From Echinometra lucunter (Eukaryota > Echinodermata > Echinoidea > Camarodonta > Echinometridae): a stretch of 64,000 nt of DNA. The stretch covers positions 17,411,337 to 17,475,336 of the forward strand of contig CM057154.1 of NCBI GenBank assembly GCA_029962745.1, in the 5' to 3' direction. This document shows positions 57,996-64,000 of this stretch, piece by piece. Below the pieces are notes generated by a model. The model was given only the letters and a program-made list of their open reading frames with translations. It ran no database searches and was not told where the DNA came from. The translations under genes were made by a program, and so were the position numbers. Positions within the stretch are counted from its first letter, which is position 1. Each line of letters opens with the position of its first letter.

Positions 57996-58994
57996 GCCCA
58001 CACCTACACACACAGGCATGCCCATGCCCAAACACACCTGTAACAAGTTCAGATCTTAAGTAGATCACTCATTAACTAGGTAAGCAAGATGTATTGTATT
58101 AATACTTCAAGTACAACCATCTCCCCCTAAAAAAAATTCTTTTTTTAATAAAAAAATAAAGTCTTCCATGAAATTACCCCTTGGACAACTGGAACACATT
58201 TTTCTCATGATCTTTGACCCCCCCCCCCCCCCCCCCACTCCTCAATACCAATACTGAACCAAACTTCAATTTCCCCACAGATGTTGTGTTGTCTTGAGTG
58301 TGCTTGGGTATCTTGTAGTAAAGTTAAGAGGGGTAATTGTCCTGATACACTTGAAAACCAGCATCATTAACTTGTGTTTACTAAAGTCAATGTTCTGCAA
58401 AGGAGGTTCTTGGAGTTGATAATATTATGAGAAGGTGTGAAAAACCAGTATCAAAGGCACAAATTCAACGAGTTTGAATCTCCAGTATGAATCTCATGCT
58501 CACCTAATAACTGGTGTTTGTAAATATTATTTTTCGGAATTATGAACCCTATATCATTTTCAAAACTACAAATCTTTTTTTTTTCATTTTCAAAATTATG
58601 AATCCCCTAGAATGGGAAATTTGTGTTTTGGAATCATGAACCTTCTATAATATGAATTTGAATTGAACTGAAGGGTTTTAGTGACAATTCCATAATCACA
58701 GTCTTACAACTGAATTGGCATGGAATACAATTAAAAATAATGTTTACACATCAAAGGAGTACATAGTCCTGTAACATTATGACAACATAAGAAACATTTT
58801 CATCCGAAAACTCTATATCAAATTCCTTGAACCTTCAGAAAAACAGGTACCCCTCAATACTACAGGAGTGGTTAAAGAATTGATTGGGTACTTACCTTTT
58901 GCATCAAAGAATTCCTCATCAGAACTGTCAGAGTCTTGCTGTATACTATCCATATGCCAGTGAGCCAGCATGTGACTATTGGATTCTCTGGAAC
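33086..58994 (-). CDS. PITPNM2: Membrane-associated phosphatidylinositol transfer protein (PITPNM/RdgB/Nir2), partial, 16 exons
   Basis: In transcription order: 58994-58896, 52467-52384, 50279-50030, 49436-49226, 48948-48566, 47567-47317, 46720-46550, 45863-45726, 43363-43203, 42195-42079, 40935-40816, 39233-39085, 37733-37584, 36158-35975, 34670-34542, 33373-33086 (TGA). Phases match at all 15 junctions; 961 residues are encoded. Order: FFAT motif EFFDAKD (VAP binding at the ER), acidic linker, lipase-like [10 protein letters not shown] region, elbow GDCMGA, DDHD region with [12 protein letters not shown] and [15 protein letters not shown], then LNS2 from FSIDGSF through YVTARP. Family proteins move PI and PA between ER and plasma membrane; LNS2 senses PA. 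The PITP domain is absent and must lie beyond 64000 (family proteins are about 1250-1350 residues). The symbol rests partly on synteny; PITPNM1 or a single pro-orthologue is possible. Confidence 0.93.
34168..34311. mobile_element. Fold-back MITE, family copy 2
   Basis: High similarity to 15482-15625, same orientation (TTATAAGCTACTGAAATCCT, GAGAGCAAATTTGTCATAGA), with ends AAACTTGTTATCAATAACAA and inverted ACTGATAACAAGTTTTGTGA. Lies between PITPNM exons 15 and 16. Confidence 0.75.
34542..34670 (-). CDS. PITPNM2: PITPNM window exon 15: LNS2 end
   Basis: 129 nt, phase 0 to 0. [18 protein letters not shown] and [16 protein letters not shown] match human AAYGSTKDISVYSVLGL and IFIVGRPTKKYQTQ. Donor GTAAGT. 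Confidence 0.95.
35034..35836. mobile_element. 803-bp element with GGGGTGGTATTCTGA ends
   Basis: Ends GGGGTGGTATTCTGAACACC and, inverted, GGGGTGGTATTCTGAGACTG. Subterminal regions repeat TTTTAAC and GGTATTCTGA motifs many times in both orientations. No convincing ORF. Lies between PITPNM exons 14 and 15. Superfamily not assigned. Confidence 0.75.
35975..36158 (-). CDS. PITPNM2: PITPNM window exon 14: LNS2 core
   Basis: 184 nt, phase 2 in and 0 out. [33 protein letters not shown] and [13 protein letters not shown] are near identical to the human LNS2 core. Donor GTTAGT. Confidence 0.96.
36170..36600 (-). mobile_element. LINE 3' remnant between PITPNM exons 13 and 14
   Basis: On the - strand, [17 protein letters not shown], then [15 protein letters not shown] and [16 protein letters not shown] across frameshifts, ending in a GATGAT tail. 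This resembles the end of RTE/L1-like non-LTR proteins (GHV.R, GRPR, KWR motifs). Confidence 0.65.
37050..37510 (+). mobile_element. CR1-like LINE C-terminal remnant
   Basis: One frame of about 100 codons reads [46 protein letters not shown] and RLWNDLP, the end of a CR1/Jockey-like reverse transcriptase. The 3' tail is GTATTGCATTGCATTG. Confidence 0.8.
37584..37733 (-). CDS. PITPNM2: PITPNM window exon 13: LNS2 start
   Basis: 150 nt, phase 2 in and out. [19 protein letters not shown] opens the LNS2 domain. Lipins have DxDGT here; the first Asp is replaced by Ser, as in Nir2, which fits a lipid-sensing rather than phosphatase role. Confidence 0.95.
37920..38247. mobile_element. hAT-like MITE with perfect 8-bp target-site duplication
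   Basis: 328 bp with ends CAGGCGCGTAGCCGGG and, inverted, CAGTGGCGTAGCCAGG, flanked by TATTATCA at 37912-37919 and 38248-38255. C-rich runs lie inside the ends and the centre is A/G-rich. It sits in the PITPNM intron between exons 12 and 13. No coding capacity. Confidence 0.8.
38699..38800 (-). pseudogene. Decayed copy of PITPNM exon 12, 3' part
   Basis: On the - strand it reads [10 protein letters not shown], then after divergence FKMVP before a GT donor, against [10 protein letters not shown] and VKMVV of exon 12. It has a 6-base insertion and an in-frame TGA near the position of exon residues SSNG, so it is not a usable exon. Confidence 0.65.
38835..39010 (+). repeat. CCTAAC-rich interspersed repeat, copy 3, with inverted ends
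   Basis: Core ATAACCCTAACCCTAACCC, then CCATTGCATCCCTGACCC and GACGAAATAAGGCCC. GCTCCAGGGACAATTGCTCC at the left recurs inverted near 38990-39010, so it may be a small DNA transposon rather than telomeric sequence. Confidence 0.6.
39085..39233 (-). CDS. PITPNM2: PITPNM window exon 12
   Basis: 149 nt, phase 0 in and 2 out. Encodes [20 protein letters not shown] and [14 protein letters not shown], matching the segment before LNS2 in human PITPNM1/2. A decayed copy lies at 38699-38800. Confidence 0.94.
39372..39779. mobile_element. piggyBac-like MITE, group B, right end damaged
   Basis: Left TTAA at 39368-39371 and CCCATTCGTGACAGAG are intact. The right end stops at TTCCTGTCACGAAATGAAG without a TTAA. 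Otherwise near identical to the copy at 51674. Confidence 0.8.
39832..39967. repeat. Two tandem 68-bp units
   Basis: AACTCTCCTCACTTAACTTA and following bases repeat exactly adjacent, with one substitution (TTTTGATTGT versus TTTTGACTGT). Recent duplication between PITPNM exons 11 and 12. Confidence 0.93.
40189..40247 (-). pseudogene. Decayed copy of PITPNM exon 11, 3' part
   Basis: On the - strand it encodes [15 protein letters not shown] next to a GT donor, against [16 protein letters not shown] of exon 11. It has a 6-base insertion and one base less at the donor, which breaks the exit phase. The 5' half of the exon is not recognisable here. Confidence 0.6.
40325..40593 (+). pseudogene. Frameshifted SAP-domain sequence
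   Basis: Lies antisense in the PITPNM intron between exons 11 and 12. Reading from ATG at 40325 gives [19 protein letters not shown] and [13 protein letters not shown] one-base frame change near 40420 continues with [17 protein letters not shown], then basic and acidic residues to TGA at 40591-40593. The two halves together fit the SAP consensus (Leu-Lys-x-x-Leu, Gly, Gly-Lys-Lys, Leu-Val-x-x-Ala), a DNA-binding helix pair seen in chromatin proteins and in many transposon-linked invertebrate proteins. I infer a decayed fragment of such an element. Whether it belongs to a longer transposon, or the frameshift is an assembly error, is open. Confidence 0.6.
40612..40747. mobile_element. Short fold-back element, about 55-bp arms
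   Basis: Near-perfect inverted repeat: TTTCACGAAACCGTCATAAG near the left end and its complement near the right; the centre contains CACGTTTCAATGG. Ends in GGG/CCC. Confidence 0.8.
40816..40935 (-). CDS. PITPNM2: PITPNM window exon 11
   Basis: 120 nt, phase 0 to 0. Encodes [20 protein letters not shown] and [15 protein letters not shown], matching human NHRANDV and LVGRFMYGPLDMVALTGEK. A decayed partial copy lies at 40189-40247. Confidence 0.94.
42079..42195 (-). CDS. PITPNM2: PITPNM window exon 10
   Basis: 117 nt, phase 0 to 0; acceptor GATGCTGCAG, donor GTGAGT. Ends [15 protein letters not shown], matching human PREKWLRKRTQVKLR. The acceptor lacks a long pyrimidine tract, and a fold-back MITE begins about 25 bp upstream of it. 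Confidence 0.9.
42221..42690. mobile_element. Fold-back MITE next to PITPNM exon 10 acceptor
   Basis: Arms 42221-42368 and about 42558-42690 are inverted copies sharing CTCAGACAGTTTCAAGTT, GGAACATT, CACATCCACGCGAA and GCAAAGTCCA. Its edge is about 25 bp upstream of the exon 10 acceptor. Confidence 0.78.
43112..43200. repeat. CT microsatellite beside PITPNM exon 9 donor
   Basis: CT-rich on the + strand, hence GA-rich in the transcript directly after the donor of exon 9. Confidence 0.92.
43203..43363 (-). CDS. PITPNM2: PITPNM window exon 9: end of DDHD region
   Basis: 161 nt, phase 1 in and 0 out. [16 protein letters not shown] and [20 protein letters not shown] are near identical to human PITPNM1/2 and include conserved His and Asp of the DDHD domain. 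The donor GTAAGA is followed at once by a purine-rich GA repeat. Confidence 0.95.
44165..44356. mobile_element. Fold-back element with about 70-bp arms
   Basis: ACAAATAATGCACAGAT, GTTAGTGGCGATGCAG and GGGTATTCACAAT recur inverted as ATTGTAAATACCC, CTGCATCGCCACTAAC-type and TCTGTGCATTATTTGT. Between PITPNM exons 8 and 9. Confidence 0.75.
45239..45648. mobile_element. piggyBac-like MITE, group A copy 2
   Basis: Also 410 bp between TTAA sites (45235-45238, 45649-45652), ends matching at 14/15. High identity to the copy at 27316 over its length, same orientation. Lies in the PITPNM intron between exons 8 and 9. Confidence 0.85.
45726..45863 (-). CDS. PITPNM2: PITPNM window exon 8: variable DDHD insert
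   Basis: 138 nt, phase 1 in and out; acceptor TTGTTTACAG, donor GTAAGT. Encodes [20 protein letters not shown] and a Ser/Glu-rich stretch. It sits where human proteins have a Ser-rich insert, so it is supported by splice phase and position more than by similarity. A decayed copy lies at 45938-46008. Confidence 0.78.
45938..46008 (-). pseudogene. Decayed copy of PITPNM exon 8, 5' part
   Basis: About 75 bases past the acceptor side of exon 8. Shared blocks include GCT[AG]TGCTGGGAAGTCTT against exon GCTACACTGGGATGTCTT, CCCATAA[TC]CCTC, and the acceptor end GATGACATCTACTGTTAA against GATAGCATCAACTGTAAA. It lacks about 18-20 bases of the exon, so it would not keep the frame. Taken as a pseudo-exon from local duplication. 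Confidence 0.6.
46550..46720 (-). CDS. PITPNM2: PITPNM window exon 7: DDHD region
   Basis: 171 nt, phase 1 in and out. Encodes [20 protein letters not shown] and [10 protein letters not shown], matching human [21 protein letters not shown] and RYQRFPLGDG. Confidence 0.94.
47317..47567 (-). CDS. PITPNM2: PITPNM window exon 6: DDHD region
   Basis: 251 nt, phase 2 in and 1 out, donor GTGAGT. Carries [20 protein letters not shown] and VLAYRRSL, the hallmark start of the DDHD domain (human [23 protein letters not shown]). Confidence 0.94.
48250..48410 (-). repeat. Possible SINE fragment
   Basis: On the - strand GGTGTAGTGGTCCACCTGCA resembles an A box and an ATT-rich end is present, but no clear B box is seen. 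Confidence 0.3.
48566..48948 (-). CDS. PITPNM2: PITPNM window exon 5: GDCMGA elbow and Pro/Ser/Thr linker
   Basis: 383 nt, phase 0 in and 2 out. Begins [17 protein letters not shown]: the nucleophile-elbow position carries Cys, as in PITPNM relatives, rather than the Ser of active DDHD phospholipases. A Pro/Ser/Thr-rich, probably disordered linker follows. Exon GC is clearly higher than the flanking introns. Confidence 0.93.
49226..49436 (-). CDS. PITPNM2: PITPNM window exon 4
   Basis: 211 nt, phase 2 in and 0 out. Encodes [19 protein letters not shown] and [19 protein letters not shown], aligning with human VPLAALPLLAISSPQY and REFLKSSDGIGFSGQ. Donor GTAAAG. Confidence 0.9.
49825..49955 (+). 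repeat. CCTAAC-rich interspersed repeat, copy 4
   Basis: CCCCTGGACCC, CCCCAACCCATCCTAAAAAC, AATGAAATAAAGCCTGG, GTTGTCACA. Degenerate copy between PITPNM exons 3 and 4. Confidence 0.45.
50030..50279 (-). CDS. PITPNM2: PITPNM window exon 3: lipase-like region start
   Basis: 250 nt, phase 1 in and 2 out. Contains [35 protein letters not shown] and [17 protein letters not shown], all close to human PITPNM1/2. Donor GTAGGA. Confidence 0.93.
50483..51318. mobile_element. TTAA-flanked element split by a hAT-like MITE
   Basis: Ends AGTTGCTCGGATACGATTTA and, inverted, AGTTGCTTGGACTTGATTTA, with TTAA at 50479-50482 and 51319-51322. Removing the inner MITE and one target copy leaves about 285 bp. AG-ends with TTAA suggest a Kolobok-type element rather than piggyBac. 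Confidence 0.7.
50519..51061. mobile_element. hAT-like MITE with palindromic minisatellite, nested in a TTAA element
   Basis: 543 bp, ends CAGTGGCGGCACCAGG and, inverted, CAGTGGCGGCACCAAG, flanked by perfect GCTTCATG copies at 50511-50518 and 51062-51069. The interior holds three copies of GAGCGAGCGAAGCGAGCGAG-type palindromes spaced about 85-90 bp, followed each time by AAAAAT-rich sequence. Confidence 0.85.
51323..51652. mobile_element. TTAA-flanked MITE (Kolobok-like)
   Basis: 330 bp, ends AGAGGCTCTGTCGTGGG and its exact inverse, with TTAA at 51319-51322 and 51653-51656. It shares its left TTAA with the neighbouring split element. Confidence 0.82.
51674..52081. mobile_element. piggyBac-like MITE, group B, intact
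   Basis: 408 bp between TTAA sites (51670-51673, 52082-52085). Ends CCCATTCGTGACAGAG and, inverted, CCCATTCATGACAGGA. Interior shares ATACATGA[GA]CAGAAAGAG and AATTGGCAA blocks with group A. Confidence 0.84.
52384..52467 (-). CDS. PITPNM2: PITPNM window exon 2: acidic linker
   Basis: 84 nt, phase 1 in and out; acceptor AATTCTTAG, donor GTCAGT. Encodes an acidic stretch (WQEDQEDD then [14 protein letters not shown]). It is short and poorly conserved, but its phases and position between FFAT and the DDHD region fit. Confidence 0.72.
52925..53424. other. Assembly gap of 500 N
   Basis: Begins inside a CT microsatellite in the PITPNM intron between exons 1 and 2. The round length suggests a placeholder of unknown true size. 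Confidence 0.99.
54164..55178. mobile_element. About 1-kb element with roughly 215-bp inverted repeats
   Basis: Left arm starts CAGGGTGTATCAATAAAAAC; right arm inverted starts CAGAGCGTATCAATAAAAAC. Arms match over about 215 bp (54164-54380 and 54960-55178). The centre is full of GATT/AATC-type short repeats (54440-54700). No transposase seen. Between PITPNM exons 1 and 2. Confidence 0.75.
55201..55330 (+). mobile_element. LINE C-terminal fragment
   Basis: [20 protein letters not shown] then DTFKSK-stop-KHICLF: the LWNSLP..F...LK motif of CR1-like LINEs. It follows the 1-kb inverted-repeat element directly. Confidence 0.65.
55843..56272. mobile_element. MITE family D copy 2, between PITPNM exons 1 and 2
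   Basis: Ends AAGCCCACCACACACT and, inverted, AAACCCACTGCACACTACGG. Body shares several hundred bases with copy 1, inverted. No obvious target-site duplication. Confidence 0.7.
57946..57993. repeat. CA dinucleotide microsatellite
   Basis: Uninterrupted AC repeat of about 24 units. Confidence 0.97.
58896..58994 (-). CDS. PITPNM2: PITPNM window exon 1: FFAT motif
   Basis: 99 nt, phase 1 in and out; acceptor CCTTCTCCAG, donor GTAAGT. Encodes [18 protein letters not shown] and [12 protein letters not shown]. Serines and acids before EFFDA are typical of FFAT motifs that bind VAP at the ER; the next exon supplies Asp at the seventh position. Human PITPNM proteins have the same motif after the PITP domain. 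Confidence 0.9.
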
Positions 58995-59073
58995 CTGGAG
59001 AAGGAAAAACAATTAGAAAACCATAAGTTTGCAAACCAGAGTCTTGACAAGAGATGGTCCTAGTTGGGTCTAT

Positions 59074-59403
59074 CCTTAGTGTAAGCACGCACGAAATTTA
59101 CAAAATAATCAGGTCTGAGAAGTTAAGACTAGAAATGAATACGGGTATGAAATGAATCCGGGTATAAATGAATAAAGTGCACCGTAAACTTTGTCAACTG
59201 CTCGTGGTGCAGTGGTTAAAGCCATTGTCAGAGCTCGATATTACTAGTCATGCTAGTCAAGGGTTCGAATCATCATGACGCTGGTAATTTTTTTGTTGCT
59301 ATGAAATTGACGATAATGCTGTTTATTCTGTTGACGAAATAGTTAAAGTATGACAGATATTCTTCGTGTGCCTACCATTCCGTGCCTGCTTACACTAAGG
59401 ATC
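59074..59403. mobile_element. MITE with tRNA-like interior
   Basis: Ends ATCCTTAGTGTAAGCACGCA and, inverted, ATCCTTAGTGTAAGCAGGCA. About 330 bp, just upstream of PITPNM exon 1 of this window. It encloses a tRNA-like sequence at 59205-59285. Confidence 0.7.
59205..59285 (+). other. tRNA-like sequence with A and B boxes
   Basis: GTGGTGCAGTGGTTAAAGCC resembles an A box and GGGTTCGAATCA a B box, with a long variable region like type II tRNAs. Acceptor pairing is poor. Probably a SINE head rather than a working tRNA. Confidence 0.5.
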
Positions 59404-59411
59404 AACCCCTA

Positions 59412-59830
59412 GTTGTGATGATGATGATGGTGGATGATGATGATGATGATGTTGTTGATGATGATAATGATGATGACTGATCATAGTGATGATGTCAACA
59501 ATGATGATGTTGACGATGGTGATGATGATGTTGATGATGGCGATGATGGTAATGTTTAGGCTCATGAAGGAGTATTAATGTGATGATGATGATCATCATC
59601 AATGCAACAACAATGACGATGACAACAATGGAAATGGTCATGATGACAATTATAATCATGGTGATGATGATAATGACGATGATGACTACAAGGGTGATGA
59701 TGTTGATGATAATGATGATCATAATGGTGATGATAATTGTTTTGTTTATGTCGATACTGCTCAAATTTTAAGTGATAATGGCGATAAAACTACTGTAATA
59801 ATGACTAATGATGATGATGACTTGTCAACG
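59412..59830. repeat. GAT-rich imperfect trinucleotide tract
   Basis: ATGATGATG-type repeats with AAT, GTT and GAC variants over about 420 bp. ORFs rich in Met, Ile and Asp are artefacts. Confidence 0.92.
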
Positions 59831-61755
59831 CTCAAGATGATTAACAGCATATATCGTAGTACCAATAAAAAGTCATCCCACATCGAAACAATCTGAGGAC
59901 CTACAGTATACACAATTCAAAACAACTGCCTACAACTTGCAAAAGACAACAACAGCAACAAAACCCATCATAAACAAGCTCATCCATTTGCATTCTTACA
60001 AACAAAACTCCAGGCACTCCTCTTTCCTGCAAGAAAACAATGGAACATGAAGGTCACACCAAACACACACATAAAAAGATGATGTAGAGCACAGAGAAAG
60101 CCAATGACACATTAACCTAGCCTACGAGAGATGTTTGCAGTAGTCCCACAGCCTTGAGAGTAGTGAACGTTGTCAACAAGCGAATATGCATTTATAACCG
60201 TACCTCCACACAGAAACTAGCATCCTTCAAATCTTTCTCCTCCTCCTCTTCACCTTCAGAGAAAGATTGGCAAATATCTCAAATCTGGGCCACTTTTCTG
60301 CAGCCGTCAACCTCGAATTTCACCCATTTTTAATGCACCACGCGCGCCGCCTGATTCCCATGCAACTGGATATGTCGAGCAATGCCTGCACCTGGCACTG
60401 GCTTGCATCTGGTTTGGAAAAATGTATTGGTCGCTATGCCAGAGATGGGTTCACATATGAAGCAATGGTGTAAAATAAGTGAGAAACTCTTTAAAGGATG
60501 TATAACAAACTCTGCATTTAGTGTGAAAAAAGGTAATTGGTCTTTATGAGCAGGGCTGCCTTCACTTGTGCAGCCAAGTTGGAAGAAGTCAGGATCAACT
60601 TGTCAAATGATATGAATCTGGTTCCACAATTGTATTGGTTATTATACCATGGCTGCATTCACACGTGAAACAATATTCTCTTTGAATTATGTATACCAGG
60701 CTATTGTCACGCTACCAGGGATCTGTTCATGCATGACGCGACACTATAATCAATTTAGGCTCAACTTTACCGATGATGCGTGCTAGTCCTTAATCTGTTG
60801 TGCAAAACATTCGTTTTCTGTTTTCATCTATGCACAGAATGTGAAGCAATACTCTAATGAATAATGGATCAACTCTATCAACGATGCGTTCACGCACTGT
60901 GCTCTACATCTAGTGCGCAAAATGTGCTGGTTGTCACACCAGGTCCATGTCCACATGTGAAACAATATAGAAATGGGTTCTACATAAACTCTATCAGCAA
61001 TACCCATTAGGCTGTAAATCGTGTTTGGTAAATGAACAATTCTACATTCCAAAATGATGAAAGACAAAGGACATGTAGTCACATGTCTATAGGATTAATG
61101 TTATGCACGGTTTTGGCAAGCCCTTGAAAAGTCTTCATATATTTTTTTGAATTTTATATGACAGAGAGTAAGATACTAGCAAAACTCAGATGCTCCGAAG
61201 TTATTTTTTCCCTCTAGATGAGGAATATCAAACATATTAAAGGCAAAAATGGTTTAGAACCCAGATCAGAGAAGTCAAATCCCAACAGCATCTACGTGAG
61301 TGCATTACACAGTGAACTTGTGCGATCGTTGAATAAGGAGCAGTCGTTGTGCATAGGTCCTAGTATAGAGCAAAATGTAGCCTTTATCTTGCATTTATTA
61401 AGACATTTACATCAGAATTCACCAGAAATTACATGATCTCATAAATGGACTATGACATATCTCACACATGTATCGTTTGATAGAAGGTGGACAATGTGAG
61501 AAAATATTTACTCAGTTTCATGCCAATTTTCCTTTTGCTAACAAAACTGTTCAATATGAGCTTTAATCTCTTATTTTAGTTCTTTTTTACATCCTCTTTA
61601 CATGCATGGTAGCAGATTTATTTCTCATATAAATGCTAATTTCTCATAATTAAGAAAATAAATGTTCATGTATGCAAAAATATAAATCTTCATGTACGTC
61701 AAGAAAATGAAATTTAGGAATGGGGACTTTCCCTAGACTAAAAGACCTTTCTTTC

Positions 61756-61793
<38 letters not shown>

Positions 61794-63627
61794 TCTCTCT
61801 CTAGCAATTTAAATTATCTTTTAACGTGACGACATGGCAGAAGAAATCATACGCCGCTTGTACGGCCTGGTTCAGACAAGTGACACGGTAAACTGTCTCA
61901 AAGCATTGGCTGCCCCCAAATAAAATGACAGATGCAACATTCACTGCACATTACTGAATATTATAACAACTCGATAAGGGCCTTTGTTACCCACTTTCAC
62001 TTGCCACTGATTCTTTCAAGTCTAAAATGTTTTTATTTTTCTGCAGTAGTTTTTGCAGGTGGTTCATCTCTTCGTGTGTGAAAGAGGCTCAATTTGGTTG
62101 AAACTTTCACCTTACGTACATATAACACATTCAATTTCGCCGTGTGAACACATAACTTCAAGTCAAATCAGGTTTCAATTCATTGATTTTGCAACCACTT
62201 TTCAAAATCTAGATTACACTCCACTCTGAGAACTCTCCCCACAGATATGAATATCACTTCAACCTGATCCCTGAGCAGGGCGTTAACCTTGTAACATTGA
62301 CGTCGTCTGCAGGAATTAATATACAAGGGCAAAATACTGAAATCCTTTTGATCTCTATATTACAGATATTTACAAGGTATGTAAATGAATATGATATTGA
62401 TTTGCCTGAAGTTAATACTCGAAGAAAATCTTTTTATCTTACTTCAATCTCATTTTCTTGTGACGAAGGGAAATTATACAGGTTGCTATATTTGGGTTTT
62501 TATTGGTATTTCAAGGAAGTGGTGCAATATTCCAATAAAAATTATGACAAACGATATTCTAAATATGTTCTCATTTCAGCCAAATGAAACTATATTTCAT
62601 GTCATTATAATGTCAAAGAGGAATACCCTTAGGCAATCTTTCAACAAGTGAGAATCTATAACCTCTTTTAAGTCAAATGGTTTCAAAACAAGCCTCTATG
62701 GTGTTCTAATCATCTAAAAATATTTGGCTCTGTATGTTGGGGGGGGGGGGTATTCCATGTCAGATGTCATTAAAATATGTTGCCAAGCTATGAGTGTCAA
62801 ATATTACTTCTATAGAAAGGTATTATGAGTTCATATATACTGCGCAAGCACATCAATCTTCCTGCTTAAGCTGTAGCCCTCCTAAATCACAATCATATTA
62901 TGCATATTCTTATGCATCAAGTGTGGCGAAGTACATTCTTATAATACCTTTTCTCATTTCGATGCATTTTTTTTTCTGTGTTTGAAATGCATCAAATGTA
63001 ATGAATCATATGTAAAACATCACATTGATGCAATAAGTATTAAAATATTGATATAGAAACCAATAAAATCTATTATCAACATGCACCGGCATGTTGATAA
63101 TGGCTAATGTTGTTTTCTAATGGATAATGTTGTTTTCTAATGGATAATGTTGTTTATGGCACTTTCCCTCTATTCATAAGCATCGATCGATACCCTGCAA
63201 CATAGCAATCAACATCGAATGGAATCTAACATTGAAATTGTCATTGCCTATAATCACAGGTTATTTTGGGCTTAATATGTTGGCTCTTTGCTGTAAGTAG
63301 TTCAGTAATTCACATAAATTAAACACAATCCTCAATATCATCCCAACATGCATTTTAAATAAAGGGAAAAAGTAGTTTTCTACTTTAAACATTCAAATTC
63401 CTAAATACGTAGATCATTTATTCAATACAGACATTGCATTGAATACATGCATTTTAAATAAATGGGGAAAAACTTTTGCTATAGTAAATTCAAAGTACCA
63501 ATTGCAATATTTTTTCTTAACCTGCAGAAAACTACAAATATCAGCTGAAATGAAAATATTTGTAAATATGAAGGTAAGGGAATACAGAAGGATATACATG
63601 TACTACGACAACTAAGCTGTACTTTTA
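59831..63627. other. Probable upstream PITPNM intron, no exon found
   Basis: No stretch on the - strand shows PITP-domain similarity. The missing exons must lie beyond 64000. AT-rich, with a CT microsatellite at 61759-61801 and two 23-bp repeats near 63108-63150. Confidence 0.5.
60420..61010. repeat. Degenerate tandem array, period about 70-130 bp
   Basis: Variants of ATTGGTTATTATACCAG, TTCACACGTGAAACAATAT recur near 60425, 60535, 60630, 60700, 60810 and 60920. Some have AACTCTATCA[AG]C[GA]ATGC between them. Confidence 0.55.
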
Positions 63628-64000
63628 AAGGGTAAGTCCACCCTAGAAGTTTCACTATTTCAATAAAAGGAGATAAATTTGAACAGCGTTTTAAAAAAGA
63701 AATGAGCAAAATCGGTCAAAGAATAAGAAAATTACACTCATTTACATTTTCTAGTAAACTACTCTCGGCTCTGCAAATTGGCAACACTGATGATATCATA
63801 TGCGAGCAGGTCTCCATTCACTCTCTACATGAAATTTCACAATTTCTCAATTTTCTTGGAAGTAACACATTTTCTTACCCCATAGTCAAAGTATGTTCAG
63901 AAGAACTGATTTTTACATAACTGGGAGTAATTTGCTAGAAAATGTAAATGAGTGTAATTTTCTTATTCTTTGACCGATTTTGCTCATTTCTTTTTTAAAA
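63628..64000. mobile_element. Inverted-repeat element, cut by window end
   Basis: Starts AGGGTAAGTCCACCCT. The stretch 63688-63760, with GAGCAAAATCGGTCAAAGAA, recurs inverted at 63925-64000. The terminal part of the right arm lies beyond the window. Confidence 0.72.

Overview
The window looks like nuclear DNA of a marine invertebrate deuterostome, most likely an echinoderm such as a sea urchin. It is AT-rich, with short exons, long introns, many homopolymeric G/C runs, GATGAT and CT microsatellites, tRNA-derived SINEs, decayed LINE 3' ends and dense MITEs. The species cannot be fixed from sequence alone.

Two multi-exon protein genes can be rebuilt, with splice phases agreeing at every junction. 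(1) On the + strand, 6169-19764, eleven coding exons encode an 801-residue ABCB9/TAP-like half transporter: an N-terminal TMD0, six-helix core and one complete nucleotide-binding domain. (2) On the - strand, 58994 down to 33086, sixteen exons encode the C-terminal 961 residues of a membrane-associated phosphatidylinositol transfer protein (PITPNM/RdgB/Nir2 family): FFAT motif, DDHD region and LNS2 domain. The N-terminal PITP domain was not found and should lie beyond position 64000. The genes are convergent, about 13.3 kb apart. As far as I recall, human ABCB9 and PITPNM2 are also near neighbours (12q24.31), so this looks like old microsynteny.

Layout: 1-6168 has no recognised gene; it holds a 1.5 kb hAT-like element carrying a seven-unit palindromic satellite, and other repeats. 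6169-19764 is ABCB9, with SINEs, LINE remnants, fold-back MITEs and microsatellites in its introns. 19765-33085 is intergenic and/or 3' UTR, with a SINE, a hAT-like remnant, a polypyrimidine block, a TTAA-flanked MITE and minisatellites. 33086-58994 is the PITPNM gene, whose introns hold nested DNA transposons, LINE remnants, a frameshifted SAP-domain sequence and three decayed copies of neighbouring exons. 58995-64000 is probably an upstream PITPNM intron. A 500-base N gap lies at 52925-53424.

Functionally the genes are separate: one a lysosomal peptide transporter type, the other a lipid-transfer/lipid-sensing protein of ER contact sites. I found no prokaryote-style system. The most unusual signals are the nested elements with target-site duplications, the palindromic satellite shared by two hAT-like elements, two related TTAA-flanked MITE groups of nearly equal length, the decayed exon duplicates, and the SAP-domain pseudogene that only appears when a frameshift is allowed for.
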